Assembly (NCBI GenBank): GCA_963556145.1
Contig: OY744472.1
Coordinates: forward strand, 5,146,001 to 5,210,000
Source: Hygrocybe punicea
Taxonomy: Eukaryota > Basidiomycota > Agaricomycetes > Agaricales > Hygrophoraceae
Direction: 5' to 3'
Length of the DNA stretch: 64,000 nt
This document shows, in pieces, positions 22,680 to 33,004 of the stretch (position 1 is its first letter; each line of letters opens with the position of its first letter). The translations under genes and the position numbers were made by a program. The notes under the pieces were generated by a model that was not told where the DNA came from, ran no database searches, and was given only the letters and a program-made list of their open reading frames with translations.

Positions 22680-24520
22680 GGCTCTCGTTCCCCTCGTCGT
22701 GGTCATCATTGTCGTTGTCGTTGTCATCTCCTGTAGTCCTTGTCGTCCGCTGGATCGTCATTGTCGTTGTCGTCGTTGTCTCTGTCGTGCTGTCGTCCTC
22801 TCGCTGGCCGTCTCCGTCCCCGTCATCATCCTCGACGTCCCCTGGATCATCGTCGTCGTCTCCGTCGTCCTGTCGTCTCTTCGCTGGCCATCTCCGTCCC
22901 CGTCGTCTTCCCCTGGCTGGCCGTATGTGCCCTCGCCATTACTGTCCTCGTTGTTGCCGCTGTGCTTGTCTCGGCCGTCTGTCCCAGTCGTTGGTGCATC
23001 CTCGTACCCGGCCTCGCGGCCTCGTTTCCGTGGCCGTTTTCATCGGCGTCCATTCTGTTTGCTGGGGTGGCCATGGCGTTGTCTTCTGGGCTGGTGTTGG
23101 TTGCGGTTCAGGTTCGACTGTGTTTGTCGTGGGTCTAGCTGCAATCATTATAATCATTAACATACAACTCACAAAAAATTAAAAAAGAAATTACCTCGAA
23201 CTCCCACTGGCAGTTGCCAATTTCCCAAACGGGTCCGAGTTGCCATGGCTGAAGCTTTTGCATGCACAACAAGGCATGTATACCCCAAGTGAGATCCTGA
23301 AAAGATGTAAATATAGTACACCTACTCTCATGTCAAATTTTGTATTTTATTCAGCCCTGCATAAAGAGTTATTCACAATTTATTCCATTTCTTTGCCAGA
23401 ATTGGCCCCTTAATGATCTAACTTTGTCTGAAAAATCTGAAATTAATCTAAGGAGTACTTGAATAAGTACTCATTGTGGTACACATAAGTGCCTGATTGT
23501 TGGTGGACCAGGACCTATGTTGCAGCCAGCAAATGCACAGAATTGTGCATTGTGGCTGGGCCACACCTCAACCGAAGTCAAAACTAGCTGTCCAAACAAG
23601 CTGCTTTACTTTGAGCCCGTCAAAATTTTCTTGGCTACAACACATTACTGGGACCACCAAGTGCCAGGCACTGATTATGAATACAAAGGATACTTTACAT
23701 AGTAGTTTCAAAATTATTCTCATATTTTTCAGAGCAATATTGGTAAAGTTGCACTTTAAGGGTCTGAATTTGGCAGGGAGGTATCAATGAATCATGAATA
23801 TCTCTCTATGTAGGTCACAATAAAATACAGAATTTGGGTAGGAGGTAGTTATAGGCTAATTCTATCCCCACATGGTCTTAAATGTGTTACAAAGTTGTTG
23901 TGCTCTATGCAGTAACATTGAGAAAAGTCAGATCATGGTTACATATAAGGCAACTCGCACCCGGTCGGGCAATCGGCAACCTCCGGCGTGGGGTTCAATT
24001 GTCACGTACTCCACGATGTGTCCATGACAACAGAAACAGCAGCAAAATGAAGTAGAAGGTAAGTAGATTTCTTATCTATTACTATGCTAACTAATATTGT
24101 TGTTTTTATGTAGAACTTTCTCACTGCCACGCCGGGAATGGACCGCAAGACGCATGCCCGCGCCACGTCACCTCAACGCCCAACTGAAGGGCCAAAATGA
24201 CGGATGGCAGGCAACGATGAGGACAGCAACGGCGAGGGCACATACGGCCAGCCAGGGGAAGACGACGGGGACGGAGACGGCCAGCAAGAGGACGACAGGA
24301 CGACGGAGACGACGACGATGACGACGACGATCCAGCGGACGACGAGGACTACAGGAGATGACAACGACAACGACAACGATGACGACGACGAGGGGAACGG
24401 GAATGGGAATGTGAGGACGGGGACGATGGGGACGGGGACGATGGGGACGGGAACGACGGGGATGAGGACGGCGGAGACGTAGACGAAGACGATGAGGATG
24501 AGGGGAACGCAACAGGTATG
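22680..24520. repeat. Large diverged inverted repeat centred near 23600
   Basis: The left block (22690-23245) and right block (23957-24520) are inverted relative to each other. Both have an outer GAGGGGAAC end, a GAC/GTC triplet tract, an intron-like block and an inner end reading GGCAACTCG (CATGGCAACTCGG on the minus strand near 23245, AAGGCAACTCGC at 23957). Between them (about 23285-23890) lies a diverged copy of the palindromic MITE at 18302-18937. Intron-like blocks are 24060-24112 (GTAAGT, GCTAAC, GTAG) and, on the minus strand, about 23142-23195. Confidence 0.6.
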
Positions 24521-24725
24521 TACATCCCACTCTCCTCCCTCTCCCTCTCCCCCTCTCCCTGCTGCCCTTCCCTGCTGCCTTCCCACATTCCAACTTCTCC
24601 CACTCCCACACCCTTCTCCCACACCCACCTTCCTCCACTCCCACACCCACCTTCCTCCCACACCCACACCCTTCCTCCCACTCCACACCCACCACACCGT
24701 CCTCTCACCTGCCTCCTGCCCTTTA
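24511..24725 (+). repeat. Pyrimidine-only tract after purine-rich triplet tract
   Basis: After a GTATGTACATCCC boundary the plus strand switches from GACGAGG-type purine-rich sequence (24180-24500) to almost pure C/T (CTCCCTCTCC, CCCACACCC). The same arrangement occurs at 25760-26390. Confidence 0.7.
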
Positions 24726-25159
24726 CTATTTAATTATGTATTTTAATAATCATTAAATTTATGTGTCTACTTTAAGTAATAGTGAGGTTATATATATTGA
24801 TTCCAATAGAGAATTGAGCAATATGAAATATAAAAGCACAATATTCCAAGTGGGGTAATTTCTGATTTTGCCAAAGATTGTCATTGGGGATAAGTAGCTC
24901 CTGTAATGGCTGATAGCTGATAGTAAAAGTAAGATATTGTGCATTGTCAAAATAATAATTGTGTAATTTTGCTATTCCCTGTGCTTTTAATAATTGCATT
25001 CAAATTATTACATGGTACATTTACTTGAAATACAGATTGAAACATTTTCATTGCTTTATATATATGGCAGTTTCTGAATAAATATTGGCTTGAGCTGTTG
25101 TGAGCTCTGTTAATGTTGTCAACATGCAATACGTGCAGATGAAGTGGGATGTGGCTCAA
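24726..25159. other. AT-rich DNA, no gene
   Basis: No coding signal or recognised repeat. Confidence 0.5.
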
Positions 25160-25740
25160 TCCGGTGGACCAACATGGGCCCACATTGCAGCAAGCGGTAG
25201 ACCCTGGTTAACCCAATCCTGCATTGAGAGCTGGGCCAGGGTCAACCCAATTCTGTAGCAAGGGCAGGGCCATGTCAAGCCAATGCTGGAGCAATAGCTG
25301 GACCCTCCTGAACCCAATCCTGCTACATGAGTGGGTCTGCAATCAATGCAATGTTACAGGATGGGCTGAACCCACCCTAAAGGAAGTGCTGGACCGGTGC
25401 AGCTATAGCTGGGCCCCAGTGAACCCAAGCCTGCAGCAAGAGCTGGTCCAGGGTCAACCCAGTGCTGCAGCAATAGCTGAAGTCAGGTCAACCCAAATTG
25501 CTTAAACAGCTGGGCCTGGGTCAACCCAACCATCCTGGAATAGCTGCCCCAGGTTAACCTACCCCATGGCAGAGCTGACACCAGGTTGACCCACCCAGCT
25601 GCCCTTGACCAGCAAGAGCTGTACCTGGGTCAACCTACCACACCACATTTCCCCAGCAAGAGCTGTCTTTTGGGTTAACCTATCCCCCAGCAAGCAACTG
25701 CGCTATGTGTACCTACCCTTTGCAACTATATCTGCGATTG
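25160..25740 (+). repeat. Degenerate minisatellite (CTGGGCCAGGGTCAACCCA)
   Basis: Units of about 45-50 bp with the core GCTGG(G/A)CC..GGTCAACCCA and a spacer AATCCTGCAGCAAGA recur about a dozen times with heavy divergence. No gene. Confidence 0.7.
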
Positions 25741-25749
25741 GGTTAACCA

Positions 25750-26390
25750 AAACGACTGGGTCTACTGAACGGGAAGACGACAACGGGCAGGGCCAACGAA
25801 GACAAGGACGACAAGGAGGGTAGTGGGCACGGGAACCACGGACAACGGAAACGAGGACGACTGGGATGGGGGAACGGGACGACGAGGACCACGGAGCCCA
25901 GGACAACAAGGATGCTGGCAACTGGGACAACGAGGACGGAAACGGTGACGGGGACGAGGATGATGACGAGGACCGGGATGACGAGGACGACGAGGATGAT
26001 GAGGACAGGGATGACGAGGACGACGAGGACGATGGGGACTGGGATGGGGATGACAAGGACAAGGACAAGGACGGGGATGGGGACAAGGGCGAGGACGCGG
26101 AGGGGCGTGGACACCAGGGGAACACCAGTATGTACTTTTGTTAGTCCCTCCCTTTCCTCCTTTCCCCTCCTCCTCCTCCATCCTCCATTCCCATCTCCCC
26201 CTGACTGTCTCCTACCCCTTATCCCCCTTCCTAACCTGCCCCTTCTCCCCCTGCTTATATGCTGTCCATCCACCATCCCCACCTCCCATCCACCTCCTGC
26301 CCCTTCTCCCCCTGCCCACCCCCTGCCATCCCCCCTGCCATCCCCCCTTTCCTCTCCTCTCCTCCACCTCCCTGTCTCTCCCCTGATAAA
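25750..26390 (+). repeat. Purine-rich (GACGAGGA)n then pyrimidine-rich block
   Basis: 25750-26120 is rich in GACGAGGAC triplets; one frame (25866-26144) gives an almost pure D/E/G/K peptide. After CCAGTATGTAC (about 26128) the strand becomes C/T-rich to 26390. The order triplet tract, GTATGTAC, pyrimidine tract matches 24180-24725, so the two are members of one family. Confidence 0.65.
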
Positions 26391-26569
26391 GTAGAATACC
26401 ATGTATTTAGGTAAAATAATTGTTTAATTTGGTATATCTATTTTGAGTGGTTGCTAAATTAAAATTATGTAACATGTGGCATTGGTATGACTATTATTGT
26501 GTGACTTGGCAGATGCTGAGCAAGCAGGCAGTCCCACCAGCCTGTAGATTGGGGCTTTTTTGAGTAAAG

Positions 26570-28350
26570 TAAATATCCCAAGGGATATTTTACATGTCCC
26601 ATGGGCTGTTTCTGCAATAACAAAGGTATCCCAAGGGATATTTTATATGTCCCATGGGCTTTTTTGTAGGTAAAGTAAATATCCCATGGGATATTTTATG
26701 TGTCCCATGGGCTTTTTCTTGGGTAACATAAATATCCCAAGCAATATTTTTCATGTCCCATGGGCTGTTTCTGTAATAGTGAAAGTATCCCAAGGGTTGT
26801 TCTATGTCCCATGGGCTGTTTTCTAAGACAAGATAAGTATCCCATGGGATATTCTACATGTCCCACAGGCTTTTCTCAGGAAAGGCAAATATCCCAAGGG
26901 ATATTCTACATGTCCCATGGGCTGTTTTCTAAGACAAGATAAGTATCCCATGGGATATTCTATATGTCCCATGGGCTTTTCTCAGGTAAAATAAATATCC
27001 CAAGGAATAATATTACAATCCCTAGGCCTTTTAATCTATGCACACAAATATTTCCATAATTTTACCTATTTTATTTACAATGTTATAGCCATCTGGCTAT
27101 AGTAGACCTGCTTGAGATATTTATCCCAGGAAAATATACATTCTCCCTGATGGTATTGTAATATGTCCCGTGGGATATATCTACGGTAGAATAAATGTCC
27201 CATGGTATAATAGTAAGTATCCCATGGGATGTATCTACAGTAGAATCAAGGTCCCATGGTATAATATGAACAAATGGAAATGTCCCATGGGATATATCAA
27301 CGGTTGAATAAATGTCCCATGGTATAATATGAACAAATGGAAATGTCCCATGGGATATATATATGGTAGAATAAATGTCCCCAGGTACAATTTACAATAT
27401 CCCATTGGACATATGTACAGTAGAATAAATGTCCCATGGTATAATATGAACAAATGGAAATGTCCCATGGGATATATCAATGGTTGAATAAATGTCCCAT
27501 GGTATAATTTGAACAAATGGAAATGTCCCATGGGATATATATATGGTAGAATAAATGTTCCGTGGTATAATTTTAAATATCCCATGGGACACATATCTAT
27601 GGTAAAATAAATGTCCCATGGTATAATGTTAACTATCCCATCGGACATATTTACATTAGAATACATGTCCCCTGGTATAATTTAAAGAAATGGAAATATC
27701 CCATGGGATCAATCAATGGTAGAATAAATGTCCCGTGGTATAATTGTACGTATCCCATGGGACATATCTACAGTAGAATAAATGTCCCATGGGTATAATT
27801 TGAACAAATGGAAATGTCCCATGGGATATATTGATGGTAGAATAAATGTCCCATGGTATAATATGAACAAATGGAAACATCCCATGGGCTATATCCATGG
27901 TAGAATAAATGTCCCATGGTATAAGTTCAATATAATGGAAGCATCCCATGGAACACATTTACATCCCATGGGAAATATTCATGGTCAAATAAATGTCCTA
28001 TAGTATATTTCCTCAACATCAAAGTATCCCATGAGAAATATTCATAGTAGACTAAATGTCCCATGGGACACATTTGTGTGCCAGTTAGTGTCCCACAGTC
28101 TTCTTCTGCATTGGTGACATATCCCTTGGACTAAGATTTGGTAGCTTCTTGAAATATATATTGTCCCTTACTTTAGCCAAATATAAGCTCTAGAATCCCA
28201 TGGTACTTATATTTAGACCATGGTTCTCTTTTAAAATTATCCCTTGGGATATTTAATCATCCGCTGGGCCTCTTTTGAAAGTGTCCCATTTTAGCCTTGG
28301 TCTGAAAATATATCCCATGGGTGAAATGTCCCTGGGACTAATAAATTGTC
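26570..28350. repeat. CCCATGGG satellite array
   Basis: Two related arrays. 26570-26995 has units of about 60 bp built from AAATATCCCAAGGGATAT and TGTCCCATGGGC. 27140-28080 has units built from AATAAATGTCCCATGGTATA, then GAACAAATGGAAATG, then TCCCATGGGATATAT. Weaker traces continue to about 28350. Almost every unit carries the palindrome CCCATGGG, which contains an NcoI-type CCATGG. The open frames with MGHFHL-like repeats are by-products. Confidence 0.85.
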
Positions 28351-29000
28351 CCTGGGAAGACCAGGCCTGGTAGAACACTTAGATGGAACGCAACATACCA
28401 TTATGTTACATCTAACTAGATGTACAATAGTGGTGGACTGAAGTGATTACCAGCTGACACACCTGCCAGAGCCATTGCCTGCTGACGCCCTGCTATTTGT
28501 TGTCCCTGCTTGATGTCAATTCTTATGCCCCCCTGTGGCACATCTTTCTGCCCACAAGTCATATACCTTGGAAATGCCCCAAGGGCATCTTAAGCCCCTT
28601 GTCTTGTCTCTGAGGTATGTCCCACCTTGCTTTTCTTATCTCTTTATTTACCTTGTCTCATGTTAGTGTTGCCGTAGTTCGGTTCCGAACCTAGCTGAAC
28701 CCGGTTCAAACCCCGAACCGAACCCGGGGTTCAGTCTAAGTTCAGCCAAATGCTGAACCGGACCGCGGGTTCGGTTCAGGGTTTCGAGGCTGGCCGGATT
28801 TCCTGAACGGCTCCAAACCGCGTCCAAACCGCGAACGCGGATATTTTTAAGGAATTTATTTCATTTGTTTTTCATATTTCTTTACTTACCATTTCGTGTT
28901 AAACGGTATCATGTGACCGGCCATGACGAGGTAGCTTTCACGCGACACAGCAACATCAACGCGGATTGAACACAACACAATTTGTGTTGTGTTCCTCAAG

Positions 29001-29046
29001 GTAAGTTTCCTTTTTTTCTTAACTTTACTAATGTTATTTGCGACAG
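29001..29046 (+). other. Intron-like sequence inside the hAT element
   Basis: AAG|GTAAGT at 29001, branch-type TTACTAAT about 15 bases before the end, and GACAG|G at 29046. The counterpart in copy 2 is on the minus strand at 38161-38207 (CAG|GTAAGT...TTACTAAT...CACAG|G). Splicing is inferred, not shown. Confidence 0.6.
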
Positions 29047-29233
29047 GAAAATCGACAACCACGGCAACGACAACCACGACGCCCAGCAGCAGCAGCAGCA
29101 ATGTCGGCAGCAGCAGCAACAGCGGCAGCGGCAACGGCAACAGCAGCAACAGCAGGAGCGCAGCAGCAACAGCAGCAACGGAAACGGCAACGGCAACAGC
29201 AACGGCAACAGCAGCAGCAGCAGCGCCGGCAGC

Positions 29234-29271
<38 letters not shown>

Positions 29272-29364
29272 CGCAGGAGCAACAGCAGCAACGGCGGCAG
29301 CAGCAACGGCGGCAACAGCAGCAGCAGCAGCAGCAGCAGCGCCGGCAGCGGCAGCAGCAGCAGC

Positions 29365-29402
<38 letters not shown>

Positions 29403-29734
29403 CACAGGAGCAACAGCAGCAACGGCGGCAACAGCAGCAGCAGCAGCAGCAACGCTGGCAGCAGCAACACCGGCAGCAGCAGCAGCTGCTGCTGGTGCAT
29501 CAAGCCCCAACATCACCATCAGCGGCGGCAACAACAACGGCAACCACCACCACGACGGCCAGCAGCAGCAGCAGCAGCAATGCCGGCAGCAGCAGCAACA
29601 GCGGCAGCGGCAACGGCAACAGCAGCAGCAGGAGCGCAGCAGCGACGGCGACGGCAGCAGCAGCAGCAGCACCAGCAGTGGGAGCGGCAGCAGCAGCAGC
29701 AACAGCACCAGACGGCTCCCCCGTAGCCCAACTT

Positions 29735-29786
29735 CCTCGCGAAGTGTAGCGCCGTATCAATTGATACGTGCCTGCCATTCGCGAGG
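29735..29786. other. Conserved hairpin in the hAT element
   Basis: CCTCGCGAA...CGTATCAATTGATACG...TTCGCGAGG forms an imperfect stem with a palindromic centre. The equivalent in copy 2 is 37594-37645 (CGTATC/GATACG paired around AATA). It lies between the triplet core and the right subterminal region. Confidence 0.7.
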
Positions 29787-30054
29787 AGAACGGAGCTCAG
29801 GGGTGAGCCAACCTCGGTCTGGGGTTCAGACCGCGTCTGAACCCAGACCGAACGCTAAGAGACGGTTCAAAGCCGTTCGGGTCCAGGTTTGGCCATGCGC
29901 CAAACCGGACCCGAAGTTCAGTTCGCGGTTCCGCCAAAAAGGGTCGGAACCGGACCGAACTGAACTTCGGCAACACTATCTCATGTTTTAGTTAGCCACA
30001 CATACATTTCCATGAATAAATGTCATTCCTCCAATCGCACTGTCTGCATGTCCA

Positions 30055-31851
30055 GTGCTCAAAATGAGCTCTTGTCATTATCATCCACACCATTGGGTGC
30101 CACCAACTTGGAGACAGCCAAAGAATGTATCCAAGTCACCGACCGTTTCTGACTTTGGAACATTTCCAAAGCGTCAGCAATGCTTGAGCTCCAAGACATA
30201 CTTACTGGCCTCAGGCTCGATTCCCACATCCTCGAGCCTACCTTCGCCACCTATCTCCAAATACTCGACAATATCGACTGATGACACGGTGATGCCAGAA
30301 ACACTGGAACCTCTTTTGACAGTTCCACTCCGGCACAAGAGCCAGCTGAGCATGAAGTCTCATTCATTCAGTCACACGAGCCATCACTGGTCACTTCAAC
30401 AGCTCCCAACAAGGAAACCCATGCTCCTAGAGTGCCTAAGCATCCACAGAGCTCCAGTGATGACAGTGAACTTGAACAGGCAGCCAAACTGAAGATCGAC
30501 CTCAAATCACTCCCATGGGTCATTCAGAAAGAGCTCAAACCATCATGTTTGTCCGTCTCACTTCAAAAAACCTGACACTCAACCTGACACTCAACAATAT
30601 CTCCTGGGATCCCAAAGTTGCCAAGTCATCACTGCTTAACTCTGCCCAGTGCCCGCAGTTTCCCAACTCGGAATGGACCAATTTGCTCATGGGACAGGCT
30701 GTTGACCTTGATCACATCCTTGCCAGCGGGTACTCCATCACTCACGACAATAAACCATCAGAAAAGATTGGTGGTGTTGAGTTTGTTGTTGGAGCCGTTA
30801 AGCCCACCAGAGTCGTTGACACACATGGAAAGTGGGTCATTGCCTGGGGACAAACTTGTGAAGCAACCCTCTTTGTTTTTCCCCACAGAGCCACTGAACT
30901 ATGAGACTATGGAAAGCACATCAGCGAACTGTTCACTGCCTTCCCCAATCCGATGCACCAACATATCATTCAATATGACAGGGCCACTCGCATCCAGACC
31001 GCACAATGACAAGACATTGAGCCTACAGACTTTGCCCATTTTGGGGACCTTCATGTCCTCTGGATCCAAAATGCCAGAGCTGGCACCAGTCACGCACGTG
31101 CAACTTAATGCTCTCAGTTGGACTCAGTCAAGCGAAAAGAACCCTGTCACCACTGGAATGCCAAGCGTTGCCCCAACATCGCCTCGAACTGCGACTACAA
31201 ACACATCTGCGCTAAATGCTGGTCTCCTCAACACCCATCCATCGACTGTAATGTATTCCAAAAACAGTAGTCTAACCAATTCATGGTCGAAATGGCCAAA
31301 GTATGCTCGCACTTTTATCTGGGATAATTTGGATCAACTGCACCACGTCACACTTTCTTTAGCCACTCTTCACATGTCGCCGCTTCCCTTGCTGCCACTC
31401 AAGGAATTCAACAATGCACTGGCATTGCACACCCTCAACAACAACCTGCACCTCTTTGAAATCATCACACCCATCAATGTTCCTCAGTTCCGCAAACTCC
31501 TCAGCTTGCACCCCAATCAAAGTCTTGTTCACTCCATCTGCCAAGGTCTGTGGGATGGCTTTTGGCCCTGGGCCGAATTTGATCCCACTTGCCCACTCAC
31601 GTGGGACAATTCCATATGTGACCTCCGTGATCAAGCAGAACAAGACTTTGTCCAGTTGCAGCGCAATAAAGAGGTCTCCCTCTGTCATTTTTCCCCTGCA
31701 TTTGGTCCTCACCTACTTCCTGGTATGCACAGCATTCTGATTGGAGTTGTACCCAAACCCAGCACCTCAACCTTCCACCTTGTTGTTGACCAGAGCACCA
31801 AGCCGTTCTTGCTCAACTCTCTCATTCCTCGGGACAAGGTCACCGTACTGC
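30055..31851 (+). pseudogene. DIRS-type Gag-like protein and RT N-terminus, broken
   Basis: The coding sequence is spread over several frames with internal stops. Near 31140-31240 a cysteine/histidine-rich segment (CHHWNAKRCPNIASNCDY then CAKCWSPQHPSIDC) resembles the Gag-like zinc-finger region of these elements. From about 31485 the RT begins: LHPNQSLVHSICQGLWDGFW, CPLTWDNS, FSPAFGPHLLPGM and DQSTKPFLLNSLIPRDKVTV, ending exactly at the TRIM LTR (31852). The reading continues in frame at 48323 with PLNNLHQLG once the insert and one 4-bp duplication are set aside. Identification is from remembered similarity to basidiomycete DIRS RTs. Confidence 0.65.
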
Positions 31852-32008
31852 TGTAGAGGTGGGACAGGCTCGGGGAAGGGACTCAAGGGACTCCGAGTCA
31901 GTGGAACATGGATGTATCAAGATGAAGACTGCTACGACAGGAACTGCTATCTATGGAAACCAACCATGGGAGTCTGGGTCACGTGACTGTACAGGTACAT
32001 CCACTACA
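31852..32008 (+). repeat. 5' LTR of TRIM copy 2
   Basis: TGTAGAGGTGGGAC...CACTACA, 157 bp, with CACGTGACTG near the end. It is followed by AGTACCCCCCCTCCTG, comparable to the AGTGCCCCTCCTCCTC that follows the copy 1 LTR. Confidence 0.8.
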
Positions 32009-33004
32009 AGTACCCCCCCTCCTGTAACGATGCCCTCCTCACTAGGAAAAGCTGGAAAGGCAGAAACTGTGAGTCATGTGAGGAAGACAAATGCAGGGGT
32101 CAAAATGTGAGAGGCTAGTGAAACTAGGACAGGAGTAAATGAAACTAAAAAAGGAATATGTACTGGGCACTAGAGCGGGCGCCAGCGTCGAGGGATCTCT
32201 TCGAGTAGGCTCTGGAAAACAGTCGCGGGGGGTCAGGAACAATGCTGTGGGGGCCTCGCGAAGCTGCAAGGCAAAATGCGAGGGCCACGGTTCAACAACG
32301 TGGCATGATGCGGTGGGGCCCAAAAGTAGCGGGGGTGATTCTCTCGGGGAAAAGCAGGTGAGCAGGATGCTCTGGAGCCTCAAATGTGAGTGCTGTGCGC
32401 ATCGCAAGTGGGGTGAGGCTGTTTATGCTGGAAAGATGGGGGTTGCATGTGGCAACAACGTGGTGTGTAGCTGAAGAGCCCTAAAAAAATGGTAGCAAGG
32501 GCTCGTTTGACACAACGAGACATAGTGGGGGGCCCTGGCTGATAAAGAAAAGCAGTGAGGGTTTTGGCAAGGCTGTATGGGGCTGGGAATCACGAAAATG
32601 CGGGGGTCACAACACGGTGACATGGCAGGCGTTGGGGGAACCAAATGGCTCATTCACGGTTTGTAAACGCTAATGCGAGTGGGAGCAGGGGCTTGGGCTA
32701 TCAAGCAAGGGTGTGGAGGATGCTGTAGATGTGTGAGGAGCTTGGGGTGGCCAAAAAAATGGGAGTCGAAAAACCACGGCGGGCGCTCATCTGGGGCGAC
32801 GAATGGGAATGGGGGATTCTGGCTGGCAGAACTAGGGTGTGGGAAGTTGAATGGGTTAATGTAGGGTTGGACGGTCTTTGAACTCTTACCGCGTGGTACC
32901 CCGGCTGGGACCCCAAAAGAGCTCTCAGCATAAGCTCGGGCGCTCCGTCATACCACCCTTGATACTAGCACAACCCACACTATATTAGACTAAAAGTAAG
33001 AAAC

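Larger units (their letters stand above)
28664..29978 (+). mobile_element. hAT nonautonomous element with CAG core, copy 1
   Basis: 1315 bp with ends TAGTGTTGCCG and CGGCAACACTA and a perfect 8-bp duplication TCTCATGT (28656-28663, 29979-29986). The 5' part repeats GAACCG/CGGTTC motifs. An intron-like block follows (29001-29046), then about 640 bp of CAG/CAA-rich triplets, then a hairpin (29735-29786) and a GAACCG-rich 3' part. No transposase. Copy 2, inverted and at another site, is 37406-38544. Frames of 200-317 residues across the triplets are poly-Q/S/A in all phases and on both strands, so coding is unlikely. Confidence 0.9.

Noticed and set aside
25866..26144. Asp/Glu-rich 92-codon frame
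   Set aside because: Encoded by the GACGAGGAC simple repeat; no start context or homology.
27235..27958. Minus-strand frames with repeated MGHFHL / GTFIL units
   Set aside because: Direct translation of the CCCATGGG satellite.
28982..29991. Poly-Q/S/A open frames up to 317 codons
   Set aside because: They are produced by the CAG/CAA core of a hAT element; all six frames are open, so there is no evidence for a protein.
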